From the NCBI RefSeq assembly GCF_902374955.1, contig NZ_CABKRX010000069.1, positions 1 to 30,282 of the forward strand: a stretch of 30,282 nucleotides of DNA. Direction: 5' to 3'. Both the position numbers and the translations under genes were made by a program. Under the pieces are notes generated by a model that was not told the origin of the DNA, ran no database searches, and worked only from the letters and a program-made list of their open reading frames with translations. This document shows, piece by piece, positions 24,164 to 30,282 of this stretch; the stretch's first letter is position 1, and each line of letters opens with the position of its first letter. The DNA comes from Bacillus massilioanorexius (lineage in GTDB: Bacteria > Bacillota > Bacilli > Bacillales > DSM-1321).

Positions 24164-24189
24164 CCAAAATAACGAAAGCTCGTTGTAAA

Positions 24190-24245
24190 ATAAAGTTCGA
24201 TTGGAGTATGCGGTGCGAGACTTCTGGAATGGAATTCAACTCACC
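24190..24245 (+). repeat. Truncated copy of the dispersed repeat
   Basis: ATTGGAG (24200-24206), 10 nt, then GAGACTT (24217-24223) keeps the same motif order and spacing as the copy at 15551-15666, on the opposite strand. The surrounding GATTGGAGTATGCGGTGCG is richer in G than its neighbourhood. Only the first third of the repeat is present. The remaining gap to the terminator (24246-24382) shows no gene. Confidence 0.45.
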
Positions 24246-24382
24246 TATATCTCCTAACTTTTTTTTCATCGGCAACATAACAGACGAAAACCACCTTTGT
24301 ATAACAGCGGCTGAGTTGATTCAAAGATTATTCCCTCTAAACTGCATACGTAAATAACCCTCAAGATTTGCCTAAACAACAC

Positions 24383-24412
24383 AAAAGCCCATTTAATTAT
24401 AAATGGGCTTTT
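24383..24412. terminator. Bidirectional terminator
   Basis: AAAAGCCCATTTA (24383-24395) pairs with TAAATGGGCTTTT (24400-24412), a 13-bp perfect stem with a 4-nt loop and T-runs both ways. It separates the 105-residue gene from the EcsC-like gene. Confidence 0.93.
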
Positions 24413-24415
24413 TTC

Positions 24416-25258
24416 TTATTCTACGTCTTTAATTTTTTCTTTTAAGAAACGATATTGATAATAATTATGAGCAAATTCACTTACCCTTTTCGTCAGTGCA
24501 TAATTGCTACTTGCTCCTATCGCCATACTTATTAAAGGCAATCCTTGAATTTTTTTCTTTCTAAACATTGAGATTAGCATATATTTCATAACCTGTTTAA
24601 TAGGCTGTTCAAACCAATTCGTATCCACAATTTCATCATTACCATCGTAAAAATACGTTTCTACAGAATGTGAGGTATTTTCATTCAACTCTTCTAATGC
24701 CACTTTTTGCAATCTATTTGGTAGTGTTCCTGCTTGAAATACTTTTAAGGAAATCATCATTTCTTTTGGAGTATTGACCTCATAACCATACGACATGGCA
24801 ATTAATTGAACAAGTCGTAGGTTAATTACTGTTATTGCTGGTAAATCACTAGCTATTAAAACCGCACCACCCATACCACTTATTCCTCCTTGAGCAAAGG
24901 AATAAAGACGATGTCTCGCAATTTGCTGTTGCGCTATATAATTAAGCTGGTCAGCCGTTAACAGTTTCATATCAGCAGCTTCTTCAATATCATTTTGAAA
25001 AATTCTTGCAGAAGCTAAAATACGGTCACGAGCCTCCATTTGAAATTGAGCGCCTTGGATTATCGCATGAAAGTGAAAGAGCATATTATCAAGAACTGCA
25101 AAAAATTCTTTTTGTGTTTCTTCAGGTAAAAGAGCAAAACTACTTTGAATTGCCTTCTCATAAAGTACTGCAAAGTCATTACTTTCGTATGTATATAGCT
25201 TTTCCTCCCAAGCCCTTAAATCTTCTAGTATTTTTTGTTCTCGACTTGTTAGTACCAT
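24416..25258 (-). CDS. EcsC family protein
   Basis: A 280-residue protein like EcsC, the third protein of the Bacillus Ecs transporter locus, but here standing alone without ecsA or ecsB. The ATG at 25258 is chosen (AGGAG 7 nt upstream); the frame opening at 25312 adds 18 residues. The family core ARHRLYSFAQGGISGMGGAVLIASDLPAITVINLR is recognisable near residues 130-165 and includes a hydrophobic hairpin. A second conserved hydrophobic stretch lies near 240-255 (GLPLISMAIGASSNYALT). EcsC function is not defined. It is transcribed from its own region after the ackA terminator; a TCTAATC-aaaa-GATTAGA hairpin lies upstream at 25338-25355. Confidence 0.85.
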   Translation of the reverse strand: MVLTSREQKILEDLRAWEEKLYTYESNDFAVLYEKAIQSSFALLPEETQKEFFAVLDNMLFHFHAIIQGAQFQMEARDRILASARIFQNDIEEAADMKLLTADQLNYIAQQQIARHRLYSFAQGGISGMGGAVLIASDLPAITVINLRLVQLIAMSYGYEVNTPKEMMISLKVFQAGTLPNRLQKVALEELNENTSHSVETYFYDGNDEIVDTNWFEQPIKQVMKYMLISMFRKKKIQGLPLISMAIGASSNYALTKRVSEFAHNYYQYRFLKEKIKDVE

Positions 25259-25393
25259 ACCATCACTCCTAACATGATTACTATTCGATATAAATAAGTA
25301 TATCATAAGCAAATTTTTAAAAGAAAAGCCCAGTAAATCTAATCAAAAGATTAGAACGGAATCTCCCATACAATGCCTTTTTCTAACCAATAC

Positions 25394-25432
25394 AAAAAAG
25401 GTTAGTCATAAGTACAACTTACAACTAACCTT
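25394..25432 (-). terminator. Terminator of ackA
   Basis: On the minus strand AAGGTTAGT (25424-25432) pairs with ACTAACCTT (25398-25406), with extra inner pairs (TAAG/CTTA), then TTTTTTGTA. It starts 8 nt after the ackA stop. Confidence 0.85.
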
Positions 25433-25440
25433 CTCCATTC

Positions 25441-26631
25441 TTAAATATGAGCTAATCTTACTACATCTCTAGCAATCATAACTTCTTCGTTTGTTGGAAT
25501 GACAATTACTTTTACTGGAGAATGAGGATAACTAATAAACATTTCTTTACCGATTGTTTTATTTAAAGAAGGATCAACATATACTCCCATAAATTCTAAT
25601 CCATGAAGTACACGCTCACGTATTACTGAGCTATTTTCACCAATACCAGCAGTGAAAATAATGGCATCTACACCAGCCATTCTTGTAGCATAAGAACCAA
25701 TATACTTATGAATACGACCAGCAAATACATCTAATGCTAATTCAGCACGGTGGTTTCCTAAAGATGCTTCTTTTTCAATATCGCGAAGGTCGCTTGAGAA
25801 ACCAGACACACCTAATAATCCACTCTTTTTATTTAATACTTCAATAACTTCTTCTGCATTTTGTCCTGTTTTTTCCATGATATACGGTAAAAGAGCAGGG
25901 TCAATGTTACCTGAACGAGTTCCCATTGTTACACCCGCTAAAGGTGTGAATCCCATTGAAGTATCAATTGATTTTCCACCTTCAATCGCTGCAATACTTG
26001 CGCCATTACCAAGATGACATGAAATAAGTCGAAGTTGTTCAATTGGTCTTCCTAATAATTCAGCTGCACGTTCTGAGACATATTTATGTGAAGTTCCATG
26101 GAATCCATACTTTCTAATTCCATAATCTTTATAATAGTCATATGGAAGACTATATAAATAAGAGCTCTCAGGCATTGTTTGATGGAAGGCAGTATCAAAT
26201 ACAGCAACCGCTGGAACATCTTTCAAGATTTCTTTAAAAGCTTTAATTCCTGTCACATTTGCCGGATTATGCAATGGAGCTAAATCAGATAATTGATCGA
26301 TTCTCTCTAGCACTTCATCCGTAATAACAACAGAATCTTCAAAAGCTTCCCCACCATGTACAACACGATGACCTACACCTTGAATTTCATCATATGATTG
26401 AATAACACCATATTTAATTAGGTTCTCAAGTAACATTTTTACTGCTACTTCATGATCAGGAATATCAGTAATTTCTTTGATTTTTTCCCCATTAGCTGTA
26501 ATCGTAAAAATAGAATCTTGAAGACCTATTCTCTCAACTAATCCCTTTGATATTACTGTTTCACTCGGCATTTCAAATAATTGAAACTTTAAAGATGAGC
26601 TACCAGCGTTAATTGCTATAACTTTAGACAT
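25441..26631 (-). CDS. ackA: Acetate kinase
   Basis: Interconverts acetyl phosphate plus ADP and acetate plus ATP, the energy-yielding step of acetate overflow. It is 396 residues, typical length. ASKHA-fold motifs are AINAGSSSLKFQLF (6-19), GHRVVHGGE (about 87-95), VFDTAFHQTMP (about 145-155), the phosphate loop CHLGNGASIAAI (about 205-216) and GIGENS (about 326-331). ATG with AAAGGAG about 8 nt upstream (minus strand). It is preceded by 318 bp of leader holding two promoter candidates and a CcpA-type site. In B. subtilis ackA is activated by CcpA and, unlike here, is not next to an EcsC-like gene. All key residues look intact. Confidence 0.97.
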   Translation of the reverse strand: MSKVIAINAGSSSLKFQLFEMPSETVISKGLVERIGLQDSIFTITANGEKIKEITDIPDHEVAVKMLLENLIKYGVIQSYDEIQGVGHRVVHGGEAFEDSVVITDEVLERIDQLSDLAPLHNPANVTGIKAFKEILKDVPAVAVFDTAFHQTMPESSYLYSLPYDYYKDYGIRKYGFHGTSHKYVSERAAELLGRPIEQLRLISCHLGNGASIAAIEGGKSIDTSMGFTPLAGVTMGTRSGNIDPALLPYIMEKTGQNAEEVIEVLNKKSGLLGVSGFSSDLRDIEKEASLGNHRAELALDVFAGRIHKYIGSYATRMAGVDAIIFTAGIGENSSVIRERVLHGLEFMGVYVDPSLNKTIGKEMFISYPHSPVKVIVIPTNEEVMIARDVVRLAHI

Positions 26632-26711
26632 ATGTTGCGACTCCTTTATCTTTACATTTCTATGATGTACTACATGTTTTAACTATGTTATTTAATACTA
26701 TTATCTTTTAC

Positions 26712-26741
26712 ATTATAAACAACAAAAAATTTACGTTTCAA
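26712..26741 (-). promoter_or_regulatory. ackA proximal promoter
   Basis: TTGAAA (26736-26741), an 18-nt spacer and consensus TATAAT (26712-26717). The start would be near 26705, about 74 nt before the ATG. Confidence 0.6.
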
Positions 26742-26863
26742 GAAATTCCAGAAATAAACCAATTATAAAAACTTATTTCTTAGCTCCTCCCTGAAACTGT
26801 ATTAATAAACTTATCCATTTTTTAAAACAGATTTCAGAAAATTAAATTGCTCATAAATCTAGT

Positions 26864-26890
26864 ATTATAGGTATCCTCACAAAATGACAA
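26864..26890 (-). promoter_or_regulatory. ackA distal promoter candidate
   Basis: TTGTCA (26885-26890), a 15-nt spacer and TATAAT (26864-26869) on the minus strand. The spacing is short. The -35 lies inside the cre-like site, so CcpA would block rather than activate this promoter. Confidence 0.35.
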
Positions 26891-26898
26891 CGCGTACA
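26885..26898. promoter_or_regulatory. cre-like CcpA site upstream of ackA
   Basis: On the minus strand TGTACGCGTTGTCA fits the cre consensus TGWAANCGNTNWCA at all but one fixed position, and differs at only two positions from the B. subtilis ackA cre as I remember it (TGTAAGCGTTATCA). It lies about 180 bp upstream of the proximal promoter, farther than the -57 position known in B. subtilis. Confidence 0.6.
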
Positions 26899-26949
26899 TA
26901 CTCCGCTATTATAACAACAATAATAATTCTGTACTATACCCAAAATTAG

Positions 26950-27000
26950 AAAAAAGCCTAATTTCAAGAAATTATTGTCTAACTCTTGAATTAGGCTTTT
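26950..27000 (-). terminator. Terminator of ytxK
   Basis: Arms at 26952-26969 and 26984-27000 pair over 17 bp with one bulged A. On the minus strand TTAGGCTTTTTTCTAATTTT follows the loop side. It lies directly after the ytxK stop. Confidence 0.88.
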
Positions 27001-27004
27001 AAAA

Positions 27005-28003
27005 TTATTTTTGCTTTTCTTCTTTAAACCATTGATCCATCTGCTTTAGGATATTTTGCATTGCGTGAGCATCTGACATTTTCGGCAACTGAACTAAAAG
27101 TGCATTTTTTGGTGGTTGAAGATTTTCTTTCTTTTTTTGAACAATAAGAACACTTTTTGCTGCATTCTCATTTTTAAATAATGATATCGGCAATGCTACA
27201 AGTCCTTGAATATATGTATCCTTTTTCAAAAATTGCTGTAGCAACGTTGCTTGTGAAGATTGAAATATACTATTTGGCACAATAAATATTCCATATCCAC
27301 CATCTTTTAAATGACGTACACTCTGCTCGATGATTAAATGATGAGCATATGTATGCTCTTCCTCTGAATCAGACTTAACGTCAAATTCTTTAGCACGTTC
27401 GTCATCAGGATAATATCCTATTGGTAAATCACTTACCACGACATCGACTGGATCGATTAACAACGGTCTAATACTATCGCCATTATACAGTTCAATTGAA
27501 TATTCCATTAAATTCGCACCACTATATGCTAGCTTAACTAATAAATCATCAACGTCTATTCCAATACTTGTAATCATTTCACGATCAAATTGCTGTAAAA
27601 TCGTTAATAATAAGTTTGCTGTTCCTACAGCTGGATCAAATAAGCGAAAATGCTCTTGCCCCTCCATACATTTACGCACTAAATAGCTTATAAATAACCC
27701 TATAGAATCTGGTGTCATTTGATGATTAGCTTGTGTATTTTTTTTCATTCCTTTTAAGATAGCCAATTGATAAGCTTTACGAATGGTCTCTGAATCAAAT
27801 TGTGTGAATGACACAGAATCATACTGTTTAAGTAAGCGTCTCTTTGTCATTTCACTGACGTCCTCTTGAAGAATGGCTTGATGAAATATATTTTCTGCTG
27901 TTTCTGCAAGTGCTTCTAAATAAGTACAATTACATTCCTGTTCAATTATATTTGCTGTTTCATCTAGTAGTTGGAATGCTTTTTCAATACTTTCGAATTT
28001 CAA
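27005..28003 (-). CDS. ytxK: YtxK: class I SAM-dependent methyltransferase, N6-adenine type
   Basis: A 332-residue protein like B. subtilis YtxK, beside ackA and tpx as there. I start it at the TTG at 28003, with GGAGG 7 nt upstream; the frame runs on to 28153 through a repeat and hairpin region that looks non-coding. A helical N domain (1-95) resembles the HsdM/N6-adenine methylase helical bundle. The SAM-binding motif DPAVGTANLL (123-132) and an acidic GIDVDD (148-153) follow. The motif IV position reads SDLPIGYYPDDE (191-202), in place of the catalytic NPPY/F of DNA methylases. No restriction or specificity subunit is near. Methylation of another target or loss of activity are both possible. 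Confidence 0.88.
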   Translation of the reverse strand: MKFESIEKAFQLLDETANIIEQECNCTYLEALAETAENIFHQAILQEDVSEMTKRRLLKQYDSVSFTQFDSETIRKAYQLAILKGMKKNTQANHQMTPDSIGLFISYLVRKCMEGQEHFRLFDPAVGTANLLLTILQQFDREMITSIGIDVDDLLVKLAYSGANLMEYSIELYNGDSIRPLLIDPVDVVVSDLPIGYYPDDERAKEFDVKSDSEEEHTYAHHLIIEQSVRHLKDGGYGIFIVPNSIFQSSQATLLQQFLKKDTYIQGLVALPISLFKNENAAKSVLIVQKKKENLQPPKNALLVQLPKMSDAHAMQNILKQMDQWFKEEKQK

Positions 28004-28031
28004 AATAAAACCTCCGTTCTTTACCTCTACT

Positions 28032-28060
28032 ATTGTACCTAAAATAAGAAAAACCGTCAC
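28032..28060 (-). promoter_or_regulatory. Putative ytxK promoter
   Basis: GTGACG (28055-28060), a 17-nt spacer and TACAAT (28032-28037) on the minus strand, about 30 nt before the TTG. The -35 lies inside the proximal copy of the 29-bp direct repeat. Confidence 0.45.
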
Positions 28061-28071
28061 CGGTCCTTTTC
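28043..28071. repeat. 29-bp direct repeat, proximal copy
   Basis: This block (core AGAAAAACCGTCACC, then TCCTTTTC) recurs at 28250-28278 with two mismatches in 29 positions (GG against AC). The two copies are 207 bp apart in the same orientation. Confidence 0.9.
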
Positions 28072-28150
28072 TATTCTTCTTCAATCTTTGAATACTTCTT
28101 CTAGCTCTAAGAACTAGTTTCACCTCAGATTTTACTTTTAGAAAAGGAGA

Positions 28151-28230
28151 CATGCGACCGGTATAACATGATCCTTATAGGAAATCCGCTTTTTGATTTC
28201 CGTAAAGGATCAGATTATAACCCGAGCATG
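28151..28230. repeat. 80-nt imperfect inverted repeat in the ytxK leader
   Basis: The centre is strong: TGATCCTT (28169-28176) and GGAAATC (28180-28186) pair with GATTTCC (28195-28201) and AAGGATCA (28205-28212) around an 8-nt loop. Weaker pairing continues outward through TATAA and CATGC to 28151 and 28230. Flanked by the 29-bp direct repeats, it may be a structured leader RNA or the remains of a small inserted element. Confidence 0.65.
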
Positions 28231-28249
28231 GCAGGTTAAAAGGTTAGAC

Positions 28250-28278
28250 AATAAGAAAAACCGTCACCACTCCTTTTC
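28250..28278. repeat. 29-bp direct repeat, distal copy
   Basis: Second copy of the repeat at 28043-28071 (27 of 29 identical). Here no TACAAT lies at the promoter distance, so it is not a duplicate promoter. It sits just past the tpx terminator. Confidence 0.9.
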
Positions 28279-28288
28279 GTTTACTCAT

Positions 28289-28340
28289 AATAAAAGCTAA
28301 TTCATATCTCTTTTAAAAAACAAAAAGAAATGAATTAGCT
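28289..28340 (-). terminator. Terminator of tpx
   Basis: AGCTAATTCAT (28295-28305) with ATGAATTAGCT (28330-28340), an 11-bp perfect stem extended by CTCTTTT/AAAAAGA-type pairs. On the minus strand TTTTATTA follows. Confidence 0.85.
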
Positions 28341-28363
28341 AATTTATTTATTATCTATTTATA

Positions 28364-28861
28364 TTATGCTTCTTGAGCAGCCTTTATTGGAGCTTCGTAA
28401 TTAGGATGATTAGTTGCTTCACTCACGTATTCAGCATACACAACTTTATCATTTCGGTCTATTACGAATACTGCACGAGCTAAAAGGCGCAATTCTTCAA
28501 TAGCAAGTCCATAAGCTTTACCAAAAGATAAATCTTTATGATCTGAAAGGACTTCCACATTATCTATTCCAGCCGCTGCACACCAACGTTTTTGAGCAAA
28601 AGGTAAATCAACAGAAATTGTTAAAATTTTTACATTATCTAATTTACTTGCTTCTTCATTGAATCTTCTAGTTTGTGCGTCACAAACTCCAGTATCAATT
28701 GAAGGTACAACACTGATAATTTTTACTTGATCTTTATAATCTGCTAGTGTAACAGGTGCAAGATCATTATTTAAAACTGTAAAATCTGGAGCTTTATCAC
28801 CAACTTTTACTTCGTTCCCAAAAAGTGTAACTGGATTGTTTTTAAATGTAATACTCGCCAT
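28364..28861 (-). CDS. tpx: Thiol peroxidase, atypical 2-Cys peroxiredoxin
   Basis: Reduces hydrogen peroxide and organic peroxides using thioredoxin; cytosolic. It is 165 residues. The peroxidatic Cys60 lies in PSIDTGVCDAQTRRFN, and the resolving Cys94 in RWCAAAGI, the Tpx arrangement. The N terminus has the family beta-hairpin (VTLFGNEVKVGDKAPDF). AGAGGA lies about 6 nt before ATG. Upstream are a sigma-A promoter and, further out, a sigma-B-like promoter, which suggests basal expression plus stress induction. It is preceded by ytfJ in the same direction and followed by its own terminator. Confidence 0.96.
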   Translation of the reverse strand: MASITFKNNPVTLFGNEVKVGDKAPDFTVLNNDLAPVTLADYKDQVKIISVVPSIDTGVCDAQTRRFNEEASKLDNVKILTISVDLPFAQKRWCAAAGIDNVEVLSDHKDLSFGKAYGLAIEELRLLARAVFVIDRNDKVVYAEYVSEATNHPNYEAPIKAAQEA

Positions 28862-28900
28862 TCTATCCTCTCCATTTCTTTACAATATATGTATAGTGTT

Positions 28901-28929
28901 ATCATATATTTTTTTTCTATTTTTTTCAA
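28901..28929 (-). promoter_or_regulatory. Sigma-A promoter of tpx
   Basis: TTGAAA (28924-28929), a 17-nt spacer and TATGAT (28901-28906) on the minus strand, 40 nt before the ATG. Confidence 0.65.
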
Positions 28930-28939
28930 TTAAATTACT

Positions 28940-28965
28940 ATTCCCATTCGAAAGATTTATCAAAC
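28940..28965 (-). promoter_or_regulatory. Putative sigma-B promoter of tpx
   Basis: GTTTGA (28960-28965), a 14-nt spacer and GGGAAT (28940-28945) on the minus strand. This fits the sigma-B consensus GTTTWW-N12-15-GGGWAW at 11 of 12 positions. It lies just past the ytfJ stop and upstream of the sigma-A promoter. Confidence 0.5.
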
Positions 28966-28975
28966 ATTTCTTTAT

Positions 28976-29446
28976 TTATTCTAAATCGATTTTTGACTGA
29001 GAAGTTTGTGAAGTTGGATTTTTATCATCTTTCTTATTTAACATCGATTGAATCTTCTCAACTGCTGCTGGCGCAATATCCAATATTTTTTCAAGCAGAT
29101 GTGTATTTTCATCAAGATGGAGCATTTTCACACCACTTGAATTGACAATTAAAAATGCGATTGGAGTAATTGATACTCCACCACCGCTTCCCCCTCCAAA
29201 CGGGAGTTTTTGTTGCTGTTGCTGATGTTGTTGCTGTTGCTGATGTGAGCCACCGCTACTTTGACCTCCACCACTCGCAAATTCACTTCCTCCTGCGGCA
29301 AATCCAAATCCAACTTTTGAAACCGTTAAAATGACACTACCATCCGGTGTTTCTACAGGATCTCCAATAATGGTATTCACATCAATCATTTCTTTTATAT
29401 TTTCCATTGCTGTATTCATTAGTCCTTGAATTGGATGTTCAGACAT
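28976..29446 (-). CDS. gerW: Sporulation/germination protein GerW (YtfJ)
   Basis: A 156-residue YtfJ-family protein, needed for a normal germination response of spores in B. subtilis. The N domain (1-50) begins MSEHPIQGLMNTAMENIKEMIDV, with DPVETPDGSVILTVSKVGFGFAAGG. A Gly/Ser/Gln linker (51-90) includes HQQQQQHQQQQQ (68-79). The C domain (91-130) has VSITPIAFLIV and an IQSML helix. The His-Gln run is encoded by an exact 18-bp tandem duplication and appears longer than in the relatives I know. ATG with AGGAGGA about 6 nt upstream. It follows ytfI by 14 nt, so the two form an operon. Confidence 0.93.
   Translation of the reverse strand: MSEHPIQGLMNTAMENIKEMIDVNTIIGDPVETPDGSVILTVSKVGFGFAAGGSEFASGGGQSSGGSHQQQQQHQQQQQKLPFGGGSGGGVSITPIAFLIVNSSGVKMLHLDENTHLLEKILDIAPAAVEKIQSMLNKKDDKNPTSQTSQSKIDLE
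29210..29245. repeat. Exact 18-bp tandem duplication inside gerW
   Basis: TTGTTGCTGTTGCTGATG occurs twice in a row (29210-29227 and 29228-29245) with no mismatch. On the coding strand each unit encodes His-Gln5. It is in frame, so slippage changes only linker length. Confidence 0.95.
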
Positions 29447-29460
29447 ACTATTTCCTCCTG

Positions 29461-30138
29461 CTATATCGATTCATTCTTATTCTGATGATCTTGATTTGGA
29501 ATCGAATGTTGATTTCTTTTAATATGACGAAACAGCTTAATAGCTGTTAAAATAGCATAACCAATTCGAACAGTTAATATACAATGAAAGTCTGTAATAG
29601 AAAGCTTTTGGTTAAAATTCGGCGTAACATTATAATACGGTATACAATTCACAGAAAAAAAATGATAGAGTACATTTTGTAATAACCCTTTTACTCCCCA
29701 AATCACACCAGAAAGCTTCGCTGTGAGAGCAGCATCCTTAGTACCAATGGTACTCTCCCAAGTAAATTTTCGAACCCTAATTTTTTTAAAAAAATGATTA
29801 ATAATATGCTTTGCATTGTAGATCTTCCCCAAAAAATCCTTGTATGATTCTATGCTATCCATCACTTTTTCTAAGGTGATTGTTTTCTTCTTTTCTTCTT
29901 GTGTATGAATACCCCCACTTTGTGATTTTTCTCTAAAATCTACACTTCCGGAGCTTGGATTAATTTTAATAACTGGTATTTTTATATTTTTTCTAAACAA
30001 CCCAAATATCCCTCTAATTTTAATGGATAATTGATCGTTATCATTTCCGTGATAATAATGGATATATATTTTAATATTTGATAATACAATGGCTCCAACA
30101 CATATCAACAAGAAAGCAACTAACGAAATAAATATCAT
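29461..30138 (-). CDS. ytfI: DUF2953 membrane-anchored protein YtfI
   Basis: A 225-residue protein with one N-terminal hydrophobic segment (about 2-23), then a basic, beta-rich domain and a hydrophobic stretch near 138-160. It matches DUF2953/YtfI of Bacillus, which in B. subtilis is co-transcribed with ytfJ during sporulation. ATG with AGGATG about 8 nt upstream. The C terminus is rich in His, Asn and Gln (SIPNQDHQNKNES). The function is unknown. I looked upstream (30139-30282) for a sigma-F promoter and found no convincing match; no gene is visible there to the right edge. Confidence 0.87.
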   Translation of the reverse strand: MIFISLVAFLLICVGAIVLSNIKIYIHYYHGNDNDQLSIKIRGIFGLFRKNIKIPVIKINPSSGSVDFREKSQSGGIHTQEEKKKTITLEKVMDSIESYKDFLGKIYNAKHIINHFFKKIRVRKFTWESTIGTKDAALTAKLSGVIWGVKGLLQNVLYHFFSVNCIPYYNVTPNFNQKLSITDFHCILTVRIGYAILTAIKLFRHIKRNQHSIPNQDHQNKNESI

Positions 30139-30282
30139 TCTTGCTCATCCTTTCAAGCATTCATTTTCGTCAATCACTCCAAAAAATAAACCCTTATTTA
30201 CTGAAAAATCATCATTATCTTCCTAATATCAGGACACGTTAGCTAAAGCATACTTCAAGCTATTTTCTTTCCAGAGCAAAAA

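Larger units (their letters stand above)
26632..26949. other. ackA leader region
   Basis: 318 bp without a gene. It holds the cre-like site and two promoter candidates listed separately. An SD-like AGGGAGGAG (minus, 26784-26792) has no start codon in range. Confidence 0.5.

Noticed and set aside
26784..26792. Strong SD-like AGGGAGGAG in the ackA leader (minus strand)
   Set aside because: No ATG, GTG or TTG at usable distance; probably chance.
28004..28153. 50-residue extension of ytxK to the ATG at 28153
   Set aside because: It runs through the 29-bp repeat, the likely promoter and the hairpin; the TTG at 28003 has a strong SD and matches the family start.
30139..30282. Sigma-F promoter for ytfI-gerW
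   Set aside because: Expected from B. subtilis, but the GG-rich candidates match the consensus poorly and spacing is off.
1..30282. Mobile elements, CRISPR, defence or toxin-antitoxin modules
   Set aside because: Every sizeable gene fits the conserved Bacillus chromosome order; no transposase, integrase, regularly spaced repeats or paired toxin genes seen.

Overview
The window is a stretch of ordinary chromosome from a low-GC, endospore-forming member of the Bacillaceae. Gene order and protein sequences closely follow the ytwI-ytvI-fxsA-pyk-pfkA-accA-accD-ytsJ-dnaE-ytrI/ytrH-nrnA-ytpI-ytoI-ytkL ... argH-argG ... ackA-ytxK-tpx-ytfJ-ytfI segment of Bacillus subtilis. A regulator gene between accD and ytsJ, a UspA-type gene, an M24 peptidase next to ytkL and an EcsC-like gene next to ackA make it a relative of Bacillus rather than B. 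subtilis itself. The species cannot be fixed from sequence alone. The four sporulation-linked loci (ytvI, ytrH, ytrI, ytfJ/gerW) show that the organism sporulates. I see no prophage, insertion sequence, CRISPR array, rRNA or tRNA.

Layout. 1-2,460: membrane proteins YtwI, YtvI (divergent, sporulation) and FxsA. 2,560-13,320: a long minus-strand central-metabolism block. In transcription order it is dnaE, then an operon of malic enzyme (ytsJ), a FadR/GntR-type regulator, accD and accA, then pfkA and pyk. 13,600-14,450: sporulation pair ytrH-ytrI (plus). 14,500-18,930: nrnA, ytpI, ytoI, a small membrane protein and ytkL. 19,050-20,860: M24 peptidase and universal stress protein (plus). 21,040-23,720: argG-argH under two ARG boxes. 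23,846-25,260: an uncharacterised 105-residue gene and an EcsC-like gene. 25,440-30,140: ackA, ytxK, tpx, ytfJ and ytfI, all minus. Nearly every convergent junction carries a clear stem-loop terminator.

How the genes work together. PfkA and Pyk are the two committed glycolytic kinases. Malic enzyme supplies pyruvate and reducing equivalents, AccDA makes malonyl-CoA for fatty acids, and AckA handles acetate overflow below a good CcpA (cre) site. The most interesting regulatory picture is a 13-bp perfect palindrome of FadR type just downstream of a strong promoter that drives ytsJ-gntR-accD-accA. The regulator's effector domain has lost the usual metal-binding histidines, so the operon looks like an autoregulated carbon-to-lipid module.

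Other points worth a second look: a sigma-B-like promoter in tandem with a sigma-A promoter before tpx; a 29-bp direct repeat and an 80-nt hairpin in the ytxK leader; three eroded copies of what looks like a dispersed Bacillaceae intergenic repeat; and an exact 18-bp tandem duplication encoding His-Gln runs in GerW. Many genes start with TTG or GTG (fxsA, pfkA, accD, gntR, ytsJ, ytrH, ytoI, argG, argH, ytxK). Starts given here were chosen from Shine-Dalgarno (SD) position and family length, so several are shorter than the longest open frame. I did not find a new multi-gene system in this window.
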